Made by a program: the position numbers and the translations under genes | The notes under the pieces: generated by a model | Database searches by the model: none | Told to the model about the DNA's origin: nothing | What the model saw: only the letters and a program-made list of their open reading frames with translations | Origin: Pegoplata infirma | Lineage: Eukaryota; Arthropoda; Insecta; Diptera; Anthomyiidae | Reading direction: 5' to 3' | NCBI GenBank assembly: GCA_963921195.1 | Contig: OY992536.1 | Span: 105,178,778-105,242,777 of the forward strand | Length of the DNA: 64,000 nucleotides | In this document: positions 21,669-33,545 of the stretch, in pieces | Numbering within the stretch: position 1 is the first letter of the stretch | How the letters are laid out: each line of letters begins with the position of its first letter

Positions 21669-23547
21669 GTGGATAATAGGGTGGCTCGTTTTTGGACTTT
21701 TCTCTCTGATCAAATTCTAATACCCGCCAAAAGTGTCGGTCCCCTAAGGGTAACTCACGTGCAAAATATCACTCCGATCGGAGTTTATCTTCTGTCTCCA
21801 CTTTGAGCCTCAAAATTGGGGATTTTGGAAAAAAGGACTTTTTTTAAAAAAAAAAAAAAAAAATTTAAGTTTTTTTATTAAAATAATAAAAAAAAATTTT
21901 TTTGTATAATATTTGATCATAAATACTCAAATATGAAATATAAAGATTTTACGGTATCATTAACCCGTTCAAACTTGATACCAAAAAAAAGGCATGATTT
22001 TGGGGGCGTTCTCAAAACACCTTTTTTCAAAATTTGAACATTTTATTAAAAAAAAATTTTAAATATACCATTTTTTCTTTCTGAATTCATTAAGAACACC
22101 TTGGAGAAGAAAAATGTGAAATATGGTGGATATCCGTCGAGCCACTTTTTGGGAATCGCGGGGGGGAAGTTAGCGGATTTCAAGGAAATGTTGGTTTTAT
22201 CAATAATTTGGATTAATAAAATCTTATAAATTTCATTTTTGGGCAAATTAACTGTTTTTTGGTGTCGTAGCATTCTATTAGATAACTTTAAGTCTGTCAT
22301 GAAATCTTACCGATCTAGGACGTCTTTAACCCACATTGGCTGGGGGTCAAAAATGACCCCCAAAAGAAATTTGAAGTTTAGAGCTTAAATTTTGTGCTAT
22401 AAACAAGTATAAACGGCTTTTGTGTGTTTTACCTCAACTATTATATCATATTAATATATTATCTTTAAAAAAATCGTTAACCCTTCTTTGTAGGGGGTCA
22501 AAAATGACCCATTCAATAAAAAATATAAATTTTGTTGATATCAAAAAATTCAAGAACTATGCCGAAAAGTTTTTGCTGGGGTCATTTTTGACCCCTGGCC
22601 CATGTGGGTTAAAGATATCTTAAACAGGTGAAATTTCAGGGCTGATTTAAAGTTATCTAATAGACTGCCACAAATTAATTTTCTGTAAAAAATATATACT
22701 TTTTATTGAATGGGCCATTTTTGACCCCCTACCAAGAAGGGTTAACGATTTTTTTAAAGATAATATATTAATACGAAATAATAGTTAGGGTAGAAAACAC
22801 AAAAGCCGTTTTATACTTGTTAATAGCACAAAATTTAAGCTCTAAACTTCAACTTTCCTGCGGGGTCATTTTTGACCCCCCGCCAATGTGGGTTAAAGAC
22901 GTCCTAGATCGGTAAGATTTTATGACAGACTTAAAGTTATCTAATTGAATGCCACGACACCAAAAAACAGTTAATTTGCCCAAAAATTAAATTTATAAGA
23001 TTTTATTAATCCAAATTATTGATAAAACCAACATTTCCTTGAAATCCGCTAACTTCCCCCCGCGATTCCCAAAAAGTGGCTCGACGGATAACCGCCATAT
23101 TTCACATTTTTCTTCTCCAAAGTGTTCTTAATGAATTCAGAAATAAAAAATGGTATATTTAAAATTTTTTTTTAATAAAATTTTCAAATTTTGAAAAAGG
23201 TGTTTTGAGAACGCCCCCAAAATCATGCCATTTTTTTGGTAGCAAGTTTGAACGGGTTAATGATACCGTAAAATCTTTAAATTTCATATTTAAGTATTTA
23301 TGATCAAATATTATACAAAAAAATTTTTTTCATTATTTTAATAAAAAAACTTAAATTTTTTTTTTTTTTTTAAAAAAGTCCTTTTTTCCAAAAACCCCAA
23401 TTTTGAGGCTCAAAGTGGAGACAGAAGATAAACTCCGATCGGAGTGATATTTTGCATGTGAGTTACCCTTAGGGGACCGACACTATTGGCGGGTATTAGA
23501 ATTTGATCAGAGAGAAATGCCCAAAAACGAGCCACCCTAGTGGATAA
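21669..23547. mobile_element. 1.86-kb foldback element with about 930-bp arms and 8-bp TSD
   Basis: The element is 21677-23539. Both ends are TAGGGTGGCTCGTTTTTGG, flanked by the direct repeat GTGGATAA (21669-21676, 23540-23547). The arms match nearly base for base, including 'cggtcccctaagggtaactcac' and 'cgatcggagt', and meet near 22610. The interior repeats 'gggtcaaaaatgacccc' several times in both orientations. 8-bp TSD and TAGGG ends suggest a hAT-derived foldback. No transposase. Confidence 0.85.
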
Positions 23548-23565
23548 TACCTTTTATAAATTTAC

Positions 23566-24250
23566 CTTGGCATCATGGAATTGCTCTTAAGTTAAAGCCG
23601 ACCAGTCCTCGTCCGCTCTTGAAGACTTTGACTCACTAAAAAGCTTTCTGCAGGAATCTCTGCTCGTCTGCAACTCATTTGACCGCCAAGGAGACTTTTA
23701 TTTGCCCCTAGACTTTACAAACATTTGTTATATGGCCAACCAGACAGTAAATTTCCTCCAAACTATGCGGTTTAGATAATGTTCTTTATCCAAAAGCCTA
23801 GAAAAAGCTTCTCTATATTTCACCCATTTTTACTCTTTTCAGATTTCCAGAGACAGCTTCAACCGGGCCACGCTCCCCGAGTAAAATCTCAAAGTAGCGA
23901 TGACCTGAGAAAGGATGTTTTTCAAAAATTCTCCAGTCATCAATTCTATCAGACAATGTATCTGATTTAAGTGTTACATCAGAAACCTCTTGCCGCCTAC
24001 TTGTAATAAAAGTTGGTTCACTACCCCTGATACAAATATACTGGTTAGTGCTTAGCAAAAACTCCAAAAGTAACTCTCCTCTATCGTTTGTGTCTTTACT
24101 TCCCTGATGCCCCCTTGATTCAGACTCCCGAATCAGACCGCTCACCTTTTCCAAGGGTATTGGCTCTGGATCAGAAAAATATGCAGAGGAGAGCCAAATT
24201 GACTTTCCTTGAAGCTTCAAACTACTTCCATATCACTAAAAAGAAAATAT
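23566..24250 (-). pseudogene. Non-LTR retrotransposon fragment: endonuclease domain and linker
   Basis: On the minus strand, 24220-23813 reads like the endonuclease/exonuclease/phosphatase domain of LINE-type elements: WLSSAYFSDPEPIP, then DTNDRGELLLEFLLSTNQ, SEPTFITSRRQEVSDVTL and HPFSGHRYFEI. The block that should carry the catalytic Asn/His (GCDANAHH-type) is missing, replaced by EKVSGLIRESESRG. Downstream (23690-23570) the linker NELQTSRDSCRKLF matches the element at 25676-27033. Frameshifted and dead. Confidence 0.75.
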
Positions 24251-24307
24251 TTGAGCAATTTTTCGCCAAGGTGCAGACTCTTGGTTAACTCTAACCATCA
24301 ACTTAAA

Positions 24308-25659
24308 CCCAGGGCACAGACTACTCGACAGTTGAGTTTTATAACGAAAAGTGGGGAAACCTAAGCGATTTTAAACATTATTTAAATATTTATGTTAGTT
24401 CGCTATAAAAAGTTAAACAAAGTTCATTTTAAACGAGGATTCGTTATAACCGAGTTCGTTATAAAAGAAGTATTTTGTATGAAAATTGTTGCCAAAATGT
24501 TGGGACTTCAGAATTAGTTCGTTGTATTCGAGGAATCGTTATAACCGAGTTCTTTATAGCCAAGTTTTACTGTAGTTACAGTTGTATTTCTTTTAAACAA
24601 TGGGAATCAAGTTTGCCCATTCGGATGTCACGAATGTTTTTATGCATTTCTTTACTTCAAAAGTGTACGTGGGTAGAATACGAAATAATGTGTGTGATTT
24701 TAACTCACAAGGGAAGTATCTCAACCCTTATGAACCGATTTGCCTGAAACTTAAAATATATATCAAAGAGACAATTCTAAGGTTGGGGTGTCTCGGCTTA
24801 TCGGCCATATCGGGGATTTAGGGGTTCAAAACATGGGTCAAAAAATGGCGAAAAAATCGTTTTTTGGATTTTTCAGCCATTTCTTTTTAAGAAACTATAT
24901 GATGTTTTCATATGAGAATGGTGGCATAACCTTGTAAAAATTCGGCTTCTTTAAATATTTTTTTCAGAAAAATGTGTAAATTTTGGGGGGTACTTATGTG
25001 AAGACATAGACCTACGATATCCATATGGATAAGAAATAATCTTTATTAAATTTAAGTCGACCCGTATTTTTGCCCTAGATGATATTCCTGTTAGTTCGGA
25101 AGTTATCAAAATTTTCCCGAAGGTCCACATGGTTTCATAAGGGGACAACGAAATTTTTAAACACCGATATGGCCGATAAGCCGAGACACCCCAACCTTAA
25201 AATCGTCTCTTTAGTATATATTTTAAGTTTCAGGCAAATCGGTTCATAAGGGTTGAGATACTTCCCTTGTCAGACTTAAGCGGGTTTCCTCCTGTTGTGT
25301 GTAATCACAATTCAGAAGCAAACAGCAACATTGTCCATACAATGGCAATGGCACAGACTAATACAGACTCGACATAAGTGACAAGTGTCAAAAAAGTATT
25401 CTTTAACCATATGGTTAATATTTTCAAATTATTCTACGAATTAGGTTAGAAAGAGAAAACTGATATAACGCGCCATAAGAAAAATGGATGCCAGATCGGT
25501 TTTTGTTGTTTCACTCACTCCTAAGTCGTAGAAAGTGTTGCCATGTTAGCGTAAAACGGACTAAAAACCGCTGTGTTTTCTCCTAAAATCGCTTAGTTTT
25601 TCCCCATTTTTTCTTATAAAACTCTACTGTCGAGTCTGTATTTAGTCTGTGGCAATGGG
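24308..25659. mobile_element. TIR element (about 65-bp TIRs), interrupted by a foldback
   Basis: 'gggcacagactactcgacagt...gagttttataacgaaaa.tggggaaa' at the left (24308-24380) is inverted at 25590-25659. An internal copy of 'ggcacagactaatacagactcgac' lies near 25350-25375. No ORF. TSD not resolved. Confidence 0.55.
24705..25272. mobile_element. Foldback element (562 bp) with 3-bp TSD TCA
   Basis: The element is 24708-25269, with ends CAAGGGAAGTATCTCAACCC inverted at the right and TCA on both sides. The arms share 'ttatgaaccgatttgcctgaaac' and 'ggggtgtctcggcttatcggcc' over about 120 bp. Nested in the previous element. Confidence 0.7.
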
Positions 25660-25675
25660 CTAAAAAATAACCTTG

Positions 25676-27033
25676 GTGGTCAAATGAATTGCAGACGAGC
25701 AGAGATTCCTGTAGAAAGCTCTTTAATAAGGCTAAATCTTCAAGAGCGGGCGAGGACTGGTCTGCATACAGGCTTCAACTTAGGGGTTATAGATGATCAG
25801 AATTGCCAAATGTGCTTCTTGAAAAAACTTCTGTGGAAACATTGAAGACGTTTCTGAGGCATCCAGGCTGCGCAAAGTTTTGGCTTCTTCATCTTGCACC
25901 CTGGGATACCTGAAAGATCCTAATGGGGTGTGGTCTTCCTCCAGTGGGGAGTCGCTAGATCTCACACGCATTTACCGGGAAATTCCATGACGCCGTTTCA
26001 AGCTTTGGAACGTTCTGAAGCACAAGCATATGAAATTGCTTCGGAAATATAAAATATGCCTACATCAATCTGGGCGATTAAAAGCTTCAGGCCCTATAAA
26101 TCCCCTGGACCTGATGGTATAATCCCGGCAGAGATACAGCAAGTGTCGGACTATATAGCCCCTTGGCTGTAAAATCTATACACAGCATGCATCAACTGGT
26201 CGTATATTCCTTTAAAATGGAGGGATACCAGAGTCGTCTTTATCCCGAAGGCTAGGAAAAATTCCCACACAGCTCCGAAGGTTTTCAGACCAATTACTTT
26301 GTCTTCTTTTGTTAAAGACAACGGAACGAATGATAGACTCATATTTGCGTAGAGTGATTGACCCGAGGTTGCTTTCGACAAGGCAACATGCATACAGCAA
26401 GGGTAAATCAAAGGAAACAGCTCTTCATGAGCTCGTCGGTACCATCGAGAGATCGAGGCTTCACGAACAAGTGGGCATTGGATTCTATTCGGAGGAACTT
26501 GTGTTGAGCCTGGTTCGAAGATTGCCGGATCATTGCAGTGTTTAGCAGGCAGAGATGCTGGCAATAAAGGAAGTGGCTGACTGGTTGAGCTGCAATGTAT
26601 TGTCTACAACTGTAGCCAACATCTATTCTGACAGTCAATCCGCGGTCAAGTTCCTCGAGTTAATGTTTCTGAAAATAAGATCTGCCCTTAACTGCCGCAA
26701 GTCTTCAACAGAGATGATCAAGCAGTTTGACATACGACTCATATGGATCCCAGGACACAGAGACATTCCAGGGAATTGCAATGATGATGAGCTTGCAAGA
26801 CTGGGAACAACCATACAGGTTCTAACAGAACTGGAATGAGTTGGTATGCCTCTAGAAACTTGCAATCATCTTTCTGATTTGTCGGATGTCAAAATTCAAT
26901 ATCTAAGGAGTTTCATAAGAAGCTCAAATTGGTTTAACGACAGGGACTAGTAGGACTAGCAGGGACAATAGACCTCGGAGTCTACATGTATTGACTTAAA
27001 AAGTCAGCAGCCACTTACAACCTAACCTAACCT
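25676..27033 (+). mobile_element. Degenerate non-LTR retrotransposon, right copy
   Basis: Counterpart of 1-1263 with 110 more bases at the 5' side, where the linker NELQTSRDSCRKLFNKAKSS is readable. RT motifs are at about 26085-26460 and RNase H at 26555-26839 (DSQSAVK, WIPGHRDIPGN). A CCTAA tail is at 27021-27033. It differs from the left copy by scattered substitutions and a small indel near 26955. The homologous part starts at 25787 only because the window starts there. Confidence 0.85.
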
Positions 27034-27303
27034 GCACTTACAACCGGGGATTAGAAAATGGATTTTTTTTCGGCCCATCCCTTTATGCGTTCGTGGATAT
27101 TATTTTTTGTTTAAATAATGACTAAATTGTATAACTTAAGCGCAAAAAGTAGAATAAACGACTTCTTTAACATAAACCGGTAGGGGGAAGTGACCTCAAT
27201 CCCCCGCCACAAAAAAGACCCTTCATATATATTTTTTTTAATTTTTTTACGTGTTGCAGGTATCAAAAATTCGGCACAGCCGTATTTGTGTTGTCATCTT
27301 TTT
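27034..27303 (+). mobile_element. Helitron-like type C 3' fragment, right copy
   Basis: Same fragment as 1264-1532, with the ATTCGGCACAGCCG hairpin near 27270-27283. Confidence 0.6.
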
Positions 27304-28358
27304 TATACCCTCCACTCTAGTGATAGAGGGTGTATATAAGTTTGTCATTCCGTTTGTAACACCTCGAAATATTGGTCTAGGACCCCATAAAGTATATATA
27401 TTCATGATCCTCGATCGATTTTAAAACTATCTAGCGATGTCCGTCCGTCCGTCTGTCCGTCTGTCTGTCTGTCTGTTGAAAACACGCTAACTTTTGAAAG
27501 ACTTTACGGAGGCTCCTGAAGTTTGGCATATATGTTTGGCATTTACCTGGTCAGGTTGGTATTGCAATCCAGCGAAATCGGTCCAGTGGTTCAAAAGTTA
27601 TGAGCAAAAGACTGAATTTCGGCAAGGGTTTTTCGTGAATTTATGAGATAAAAAGCACTATAACTTTCGAAAATCAATTCTGAGGATGCTGAAGCTTGGC
27701 ATATATATTTTTCGTTCCTCCAGCCTAGTTCGTATTGAATTGAAAAACACCCAAATCGGTCTAGTGGTTCAAAAGTTATTAGCAAAACCGTGAATATCAG
27801 ATTAGCTTCACCTTAAATTCACTTGGTGAAAACCCGTTAAACCTGTTTTACAACCATTGGTAAGTCACAAAAATATTTTAAAACGTATTTTTGTCACACA
27901 AAAATATTTTTATACCAAAACAAAAAAAAAAAAAATACACTCGAAAAAAATGTTACACACAAAAAAAATTTTACACTCAAAAAAAAATTAGTAAATTTTT
28001 TTTTAATGTAAAATTCAAAAAAAATTTTACACTCAAAAAAAAATTTACACTCAAAAAAAAAATTTGTTTTTTTTTTTTTCAAAAATTACTAAAAAAAAAT
28101 TTTACACTCAAAAAAATTAGTAAATTTTTTTTTGAATGTAAAATTCGAAAAAAATTTTACACTCAAAAAAAATTTTACACTCAAAAAAAAATAGTTTTTT
28201 TTTTTTTTTTTAAATTACTAAAAAAAAAAAATTTTTTACACAAAATAAAATATTTCTAATCATAACTGTTATTTTTCACGTTAGAAAATTTACTTAAAAT
28301 GGGCATTGTGGAGGGTATTCATAGATTCGGCCAAGTCGAATTTAACTTTTCTACTTGT
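27304..28358 (+). mobile_element. Complete Helitron-like (HINE/mini-me type A), right copy only, no TSD
   Basis: It starts 'tataccctccactctagtgatagaggg' (subterminal hairpin). A (GTCC)n/(GTCT)n tract lies at 27438-27475, and it ends with the hairpin ATTCGGCCAAGTCGAAT (28325-28341) and 'ctacttgt'. The left copy has the empty site 'cttttttatgtatt' (1526-1538). Comparison shows insertion between two Ts with no duplicated target, as expected for Helitron/Helentron transposition (family knowledge). The low-complexity 'acactcaaaaaaaattt' array at 27950-28240 is internal. No Rep/helicase: non-autonomous. Confidence 0.85.
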
Positions 28359-28372
28359 TATGTATTAACAGT

Positions 28373-30456
28373 GTTTAGGTTTTGTAAAAATTGTGACAAA
28401 ATCGGGTAATGGCATTTCATTCCACTTTATTTAAGTCATAACACGAAAATCCTACATGCCCCCGTTTTCGAGTTATTGCTAAATAATAACACTGTTATAA
28501 CACTGTTATAAAACCACTGTAATAAAAACCTCCCAGCGAAATATTCAACAGTATCATAGGGATTTTGCTCTCCTGATTTTTTTGAGATATTCGCTGTTAA
28601 AAAGCAACAACATCAATAACACAGTGATACAAAATCGAACTTTCGGAATCGGAATGGGATGAAACCAAAAGCAAATGAAAGCTGACGTTTTCCATAACAA
28701 AACCCTCAAGGCCTTTTTTTTAGGTCAGAGCTAGATTTTATTTTACACGCATTTAAAGTGGGTGATTTTAAAGCATTTAAAGTTTTTGTGTACTAAACGT
28801 GTCCAACTTTAAAGACCCCTGGTGGTGCCCTTATTGGACATGTAGGGCCCAGTTTCCAAACTTAAGCTCAAAATTACTTCAGCTATGACTGGTATGAATT
28901 TTGCTGCAATCGGTCCAGTACCTATTTACTGAATAGCCAAATTATTAAAATAAACCATGTACACCGTTGCGTATGATTGTTATTTAAAGGCAATTACACA
29001 GTGCAACACCCAAATCGGAATGGGATGAAACCAAAAGCAAATGAAAGTTGACATATTCCATAACAAACCCCTCAAGGCTTTTTTCTAGTTCAGAGCTAGA
29101 TTTTGTTTTAAACGCATTTGAAGTTAGTGCACTTTTATTATAATTACAATAATAAATGCTTGAAAACTGTATTAGTGGCGAATGATTAATATTGTAATTG
29201 CCTTTAAATAACAATCATACGCAACGGTGTCCAGTGATTTATATTAATAATTGCCTTTAAATAACAATCATACGCAACGGTGTACATGGTTTATTTTAAT
29301 AATTTGGCTATTCAGTAAATAGGTACTGGTCCGATTGCAGCAAAATTCATACCAGTCATAGCTGAAGTAATTTTGAGCTTAAGTTTGGAAACTCGACCCT
29401 ACATGTCCAATAAGGGCACCAACAGGGGGTCTTTAAAGTTGGACACGTTTAGTACAGAAAAACTTTAAATGCTTTAAAATCACCAACTTTAAATGCGTGA
29501 AAAATAAAATCTAGCTCTGACCTAAAAAAAAGGCCTTGAGGGTTTTGTTATGGAAAACGTCAGCTTTCATTTGCTTTTGGTTTCATCCCATTCCGATTCC
29601 GAAAGTTCGATTTTGTATCACTGTGTTATTAATATAAATCACTGGACACCGTTGCGTATGATTGTTATTTAAAGGCAATTACAATATTAATCATTCGCCA
29701 CTAATACAGTTTTCAAGCATTTATTATTGTAATTATAATAAAAGTGCACTAATTTCAAATGCGTGTAAAACAAAATCTAGCTCTGAACTAGAAAAAAGCC
29801 TTGAGGGGTTTGTTATGGAATATGTCAACTTTCATTTGCTTTTGGTTTCATCCCATTCCGATTTTGGGTGTTGCACTGTGTAATTTATCACTCTTGGGGA
29901 TCCACTGTTACATATTCTTACGTTGCTTCCAAAAAATAGGACTTGATTTCATATAAATTGTACCTTCTGATTTCAAAACGGCAATCCAAATTTTTCTAGC
30001 ATGTTCCGTTTTCGAGATATTCGCGTTTGAGATTTTCGCGTGAAAAATTTTCGAACGCGAATGTCTCGAAAACGGAAAATGCTAGAAAAATTTGGATTTT
30101 GGAATCAGGAGGTTCATTTTATATGAAATCAAGCCCTAATTCCTGGAAGAATAAGTAACACTGACCACTAAAAGTGCGAAATTATTGTTTTTGACTTTTA
30201 AACAGCGATTACTTATATGAAAAACGGTAGGTGCTAGAAAAATTTGAATGGCTGATTTGAAATCAGAAGAGCAAAACTAAAAGAATCAGTTGGATATTTC
30301 ACTGGGAGGTTTTTGTTGTCGAACAGTGTAATTATTTAGCAATAACTCGATAACAGGAACATCTAGGATTTTCGTGTTAACGGTTTTTAAAACTGTAAAT
30401 AAAGACGAATGAAATGCCATTACCCGATTTTTTCCCCATTTTAACTAAACCTAAAC
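28373..30456. repeat. Foldback element, right copy, interrupted
   Basis: Counterpart of 1546-2341 with the same GTTTAGGTTTTGT-like ends, split by the element at 28620-29880. It also has a small extra 'aacactgttataacactg' repeat near 28490-28515. Confidence 0.75.
28617..29883. mobile_element. 1,261-bp composite inverted-repeat element with CACAGTG ends and TAA TSD, right copy only
   Basis: The element is 28620-29880, with CACAGTG at each end and TAA on both sides (28617-28619, 29881-29883). The empty site 'catcaataatttatc' is at 1766-1780. Internally two blocks, S1 (28620-28993) and S2 (28994-29235), are each followed by an inverted copy in the order S1, S2, S1-inverted (29236-29628), S2-inverted (29629-29880). 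ORF-like stretches 29214-28984 and 29662-29883 are the two arms of S2, not genes. A 3-bp TWA TSD with CAC ends resembles CMC or PIF/Harbinger groups; not decided. Confidence 0.85.
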
Positions 30457-30569
30457 TTGCTTGAAGAGGGGTGTGAGTCAACAAAAATATTTTTTTTTTT
30501 GGGTTTGTCAGTTAAAGCATAGCACTCTGTTCGATTTCACGGGAAAAATCTGTCACACTCCATATAAAA

Positions 30570-32071
30570 ACAAGTAGAGAAAATTAAATTCGACTTGGCT
30601 GAATCTATGTATACCTCCACAATGCCCTTTTTAAGTGATAGTCAATTTTCTAACGTGAAAATTCAAAAACCATATATAACAAATCGAAAAAATTATAATA
30701 CATAATTATAATTAGAGCCTGAGCTCGACTGTCTTTACAGAAACAATAATTTAAAAATAACGACTATAAGTCGCCCTAAGTGGCAATATCAGTATCTTTG
30801 GAAAATTGGCAGCACCTAACATTTGTGTCTAAAATTATAGACCATGTCTGGCAACGTTTGCAAAAATAAGTACTTAGATCAGAATTGATGAAGGAGAGGA
30901 AGAAGAATAATGATTACTAAAAATAAAAATCTATTTACATTAAATAGCAATAACAACACTTCTGTAAGAAAAAAACTACAGCAACAACACCACTAGAGTT
31001 GAAAAAATCAGATTTAGTTGATACTTGCTTAACAGCCTTCGTGGCGTATCGGTCTAGAGTGATTGTACGTTACAAGCAGTTAATAGCAAAGTATTACAGA
31101 TGATGATGGGTTCAATCCTCAGCGGCTGCGATCTGTAAATAATTTTCACATATAGAGTTCTATTGACTATTAACTAAATAAATTTGACATTAAAAGTTTT
31201 TCTGAAGATTATTATAACTGGATAATATGAAACTAGTAAGAAACAAACCAGGATGTCTTAAATTTTTAGAAAAATTAAATTTTTCTTTCACACTTTTCTC
31301 AATTCAAAAACCATATATGTGAAAAAATAACATTTTTGATTAGAAATATTTTATTTTGTGTAAAACAATTTTTTTTTTAATAATTTTTGAAAAACAAAAT
31401 AATTTACAAAATTTTTTTTGAGTGTAAATTTTTTTTTGAGTGTAAAATTTTTTTTCGACTGTATTTTTTTTTTTAGTGTAAAAATATTTTAAGTGACAAA
31501 AATACGTTGTAAAATATTTTTGTCACTTACAATTAGCAATGTTTTAAACGGGTACTCAACACGTGAATTTTAAGTGAAACTAATCTGAAATTCACGGTTT
31601 TACTAATAACTTTTGAACCACTAAACCGATTTGGCTGAAGTTCAATACGAACCAGACAAGGGGAAACGAAAAATATATATGCCAAGGTTCAGCATCCTCA
31701 GAATTGTTTTTCGAAAGTTAGCGTGTTTTTTATCTCATAAATTCATGAAAAACCCTTGCCGAAATTCAGTCTTTGCTCATAACTTTTGAACCACTGGAAC
31801 GATTTCGCTGGATTGCAATACCAACCTGACCAGGTAAATGCCCAACATACATGCCAAACTTCAGGAGCCTCCGTAAAGTCTTTCAAAAGTTAGCGTGTTT
31901 TCAACAGACGAACGGACGGACAGAGGGACGGACGGACATCGCTAGATCGTCTTAAAATCGATCGAGGATCATGAATATATATACTTTATGGGGTCCTAGA
32001 CCAATATTTCGAGGTGTTACAAACGGAATGACAAACTTATATACACCCTTTATCACTAAGTGGAGGGTATA
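30570..32071 (-). mobile_element. Helitron-like type A, right copy, interrupted by a tRNA-like element
   Basis: Counterpart of 4390-7941 without the 2.7-kb element. The GGAC repeat tract is at 31911-31938, and the terminal hairpin at about 30585-30600 has one mismatch. Confidence 0.7.
30655..31325 (+). mobile_element. 657-bp element with tRNA-like core, TSD GTGAAAA, right copy only
   Basis: The element is 30662-31318, flanked by GTGAAAA (30655-30661, 31319-31325); the left copy has one copy at 4476-4482. Both ends carry the direct repeat TTCAAAAACCATATAT. About 31040-31130 resembles a tRNA gene: D-arm/A-box-like 'gtggcgtatcggtctagagtg' and T-arm/B-box-like GGGTTCAATCC, followed by 'gcggctgcgat'. 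No poly(A) tail and no ORF. It behaves like a SINE in core and TSD, but terminal direct repeats are unusual. Relatives form the array at 50850-52171. Confidence 0.75.
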
Positions 32072-32140
32072 AAAAATAAATTTTGGCAACGCCCGGAAAT
32101 ATAGGAAAATTGTTAAAAGAAGTTTTCACGCATTTTTATA

Positions 32141-32717
32141 CCCTACACTAGAGATGGGCACATGAGCAGATTAGAGCGTAATTCACGCGTGGTTGTGACT
32201 GAATTCAATTTTACTCACGTGATTGTGAGTGAGTGTGAGTGGAGAAAAAATTGAGTGAGTGAGTGTGCGTGAGTAAGATTTTTGCGTGAGTGAGTGTGCG
32301 TGAGCCAATTTTTTTGCGTGAGTTTGCGTGATTTATTTTCGCTTCACATTTCCTTTCGTACCAAAAAAAGCAACAAAACAATTGTAAAATTTGGCTTAAC
32401 TGATGATTTTGTCCTGAAAAAGGCAAAAAAAAATTAAAATTTCGCTGAACTTTAAGTTCTGCTGAAAATTTTAAAAGATTTTTGAAATTTTTTTTTTATG
32501 AATAAGAGTTTCGTGAGTGTGAGTCAACGTGAGTGTGAGTGAAGCTTGCGTGAGTACACGTGAGTGTGAGTTGTATTTAATTTACTAACGTGATTGTGAG
32601 TGAGTGTGAGTAGAAAAAATGTGTTCGTGAGTGAGTGTGCGTGATTCAAAAATTCCTGTCGTGAGCGTGAGTGAGTGTGAGACAAAAATAACTCACGCGC
32701 CCATCTCTACCCTACAC
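32141..32717. mobile_element. GTGAGT-type hAT MITE, right copy
   Basis: The element is 32149-32709 with TAGAGATGGGC ends and CCCTACAC on both sides. Orthologous to 8020-8599, with small indels in the poly(T) core. Confidence 0.85.
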
Positions 32718-33545
32718 CACACTGTGGCACAGGGTATAATGAGTTTGTGCTGATGTTGGTAACTATCCGAAATATTGGCCCTAGACCCACTTTTAAGTAT
32801 ACCGATCGACTTAGAATCACTTTTTGAGTCGATTTAGCGATGTCCGTCCGTCCGTCCGTCCGTCTGTCTGTCCATGTAAACGGTGTAAACACGATACAGG
32901 TCGCAATTTTTAATCAATTGACTTGAAATTTGAAACTTAAGCTCTTTTGGCCGAAGGACGAAGCCTATTGAAATTGAAAAAAATCGGTCCATATTTAGAC
33001 CTAGGTTAGGGGTGGCGGAGCTCAAAATTTTGAACTCCTCGCATAGACCGGCTGGTCCATAGCAAATAATAATAATATTTAGACCTAGTAGCCGTATTAT
33101 AATAGGTATCTTCTCGAAATTTGACAGGTAAACGTGTTTTATCTTCAAAAATCACCATTCCGAATTTTAAAGAAATCGAACCAGTTCTTCTTGTAGCCCC
33201 CATACAAACCACCTTCCCGATTTTAACATAAATCTCTCAAATTTCATGAAAATAGGAAATATTTAATTAAAATTCTGTTTGTGTATGTTAAACGCGTACT
33301 TTAATAACCTTATCAAATCTGATTATCATCGGACAATTTTTGGACTTAGAACTCAGTTGAAGCGGTTTATTGTCAACAAAAAGAAGCCTATCCCACTCAA
33401 ATTTGAGTAGTGAGTGCTTTTTACACTTATTAAAAATTTGACAAAATAAAGATCTAATCAGTCCATATTTGACATTGGGACCCATTTTCCGGGAAACTCT
33501 GGTGTAGGGTATTATATGGTCGGTCTTGACCGACTATAATTTTCT

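Noticed and set aside
27891..28259. Lys/Phe-rich ORF in the type A Helitron-like element
   Set aside because: Low-complexity 'acactcaaaaaaa' array; not coding.
28984..29883. Pair of similar 73-76 residue ORFs
   Set aside because: They are the two inverted S2 arms of one palindromic element.
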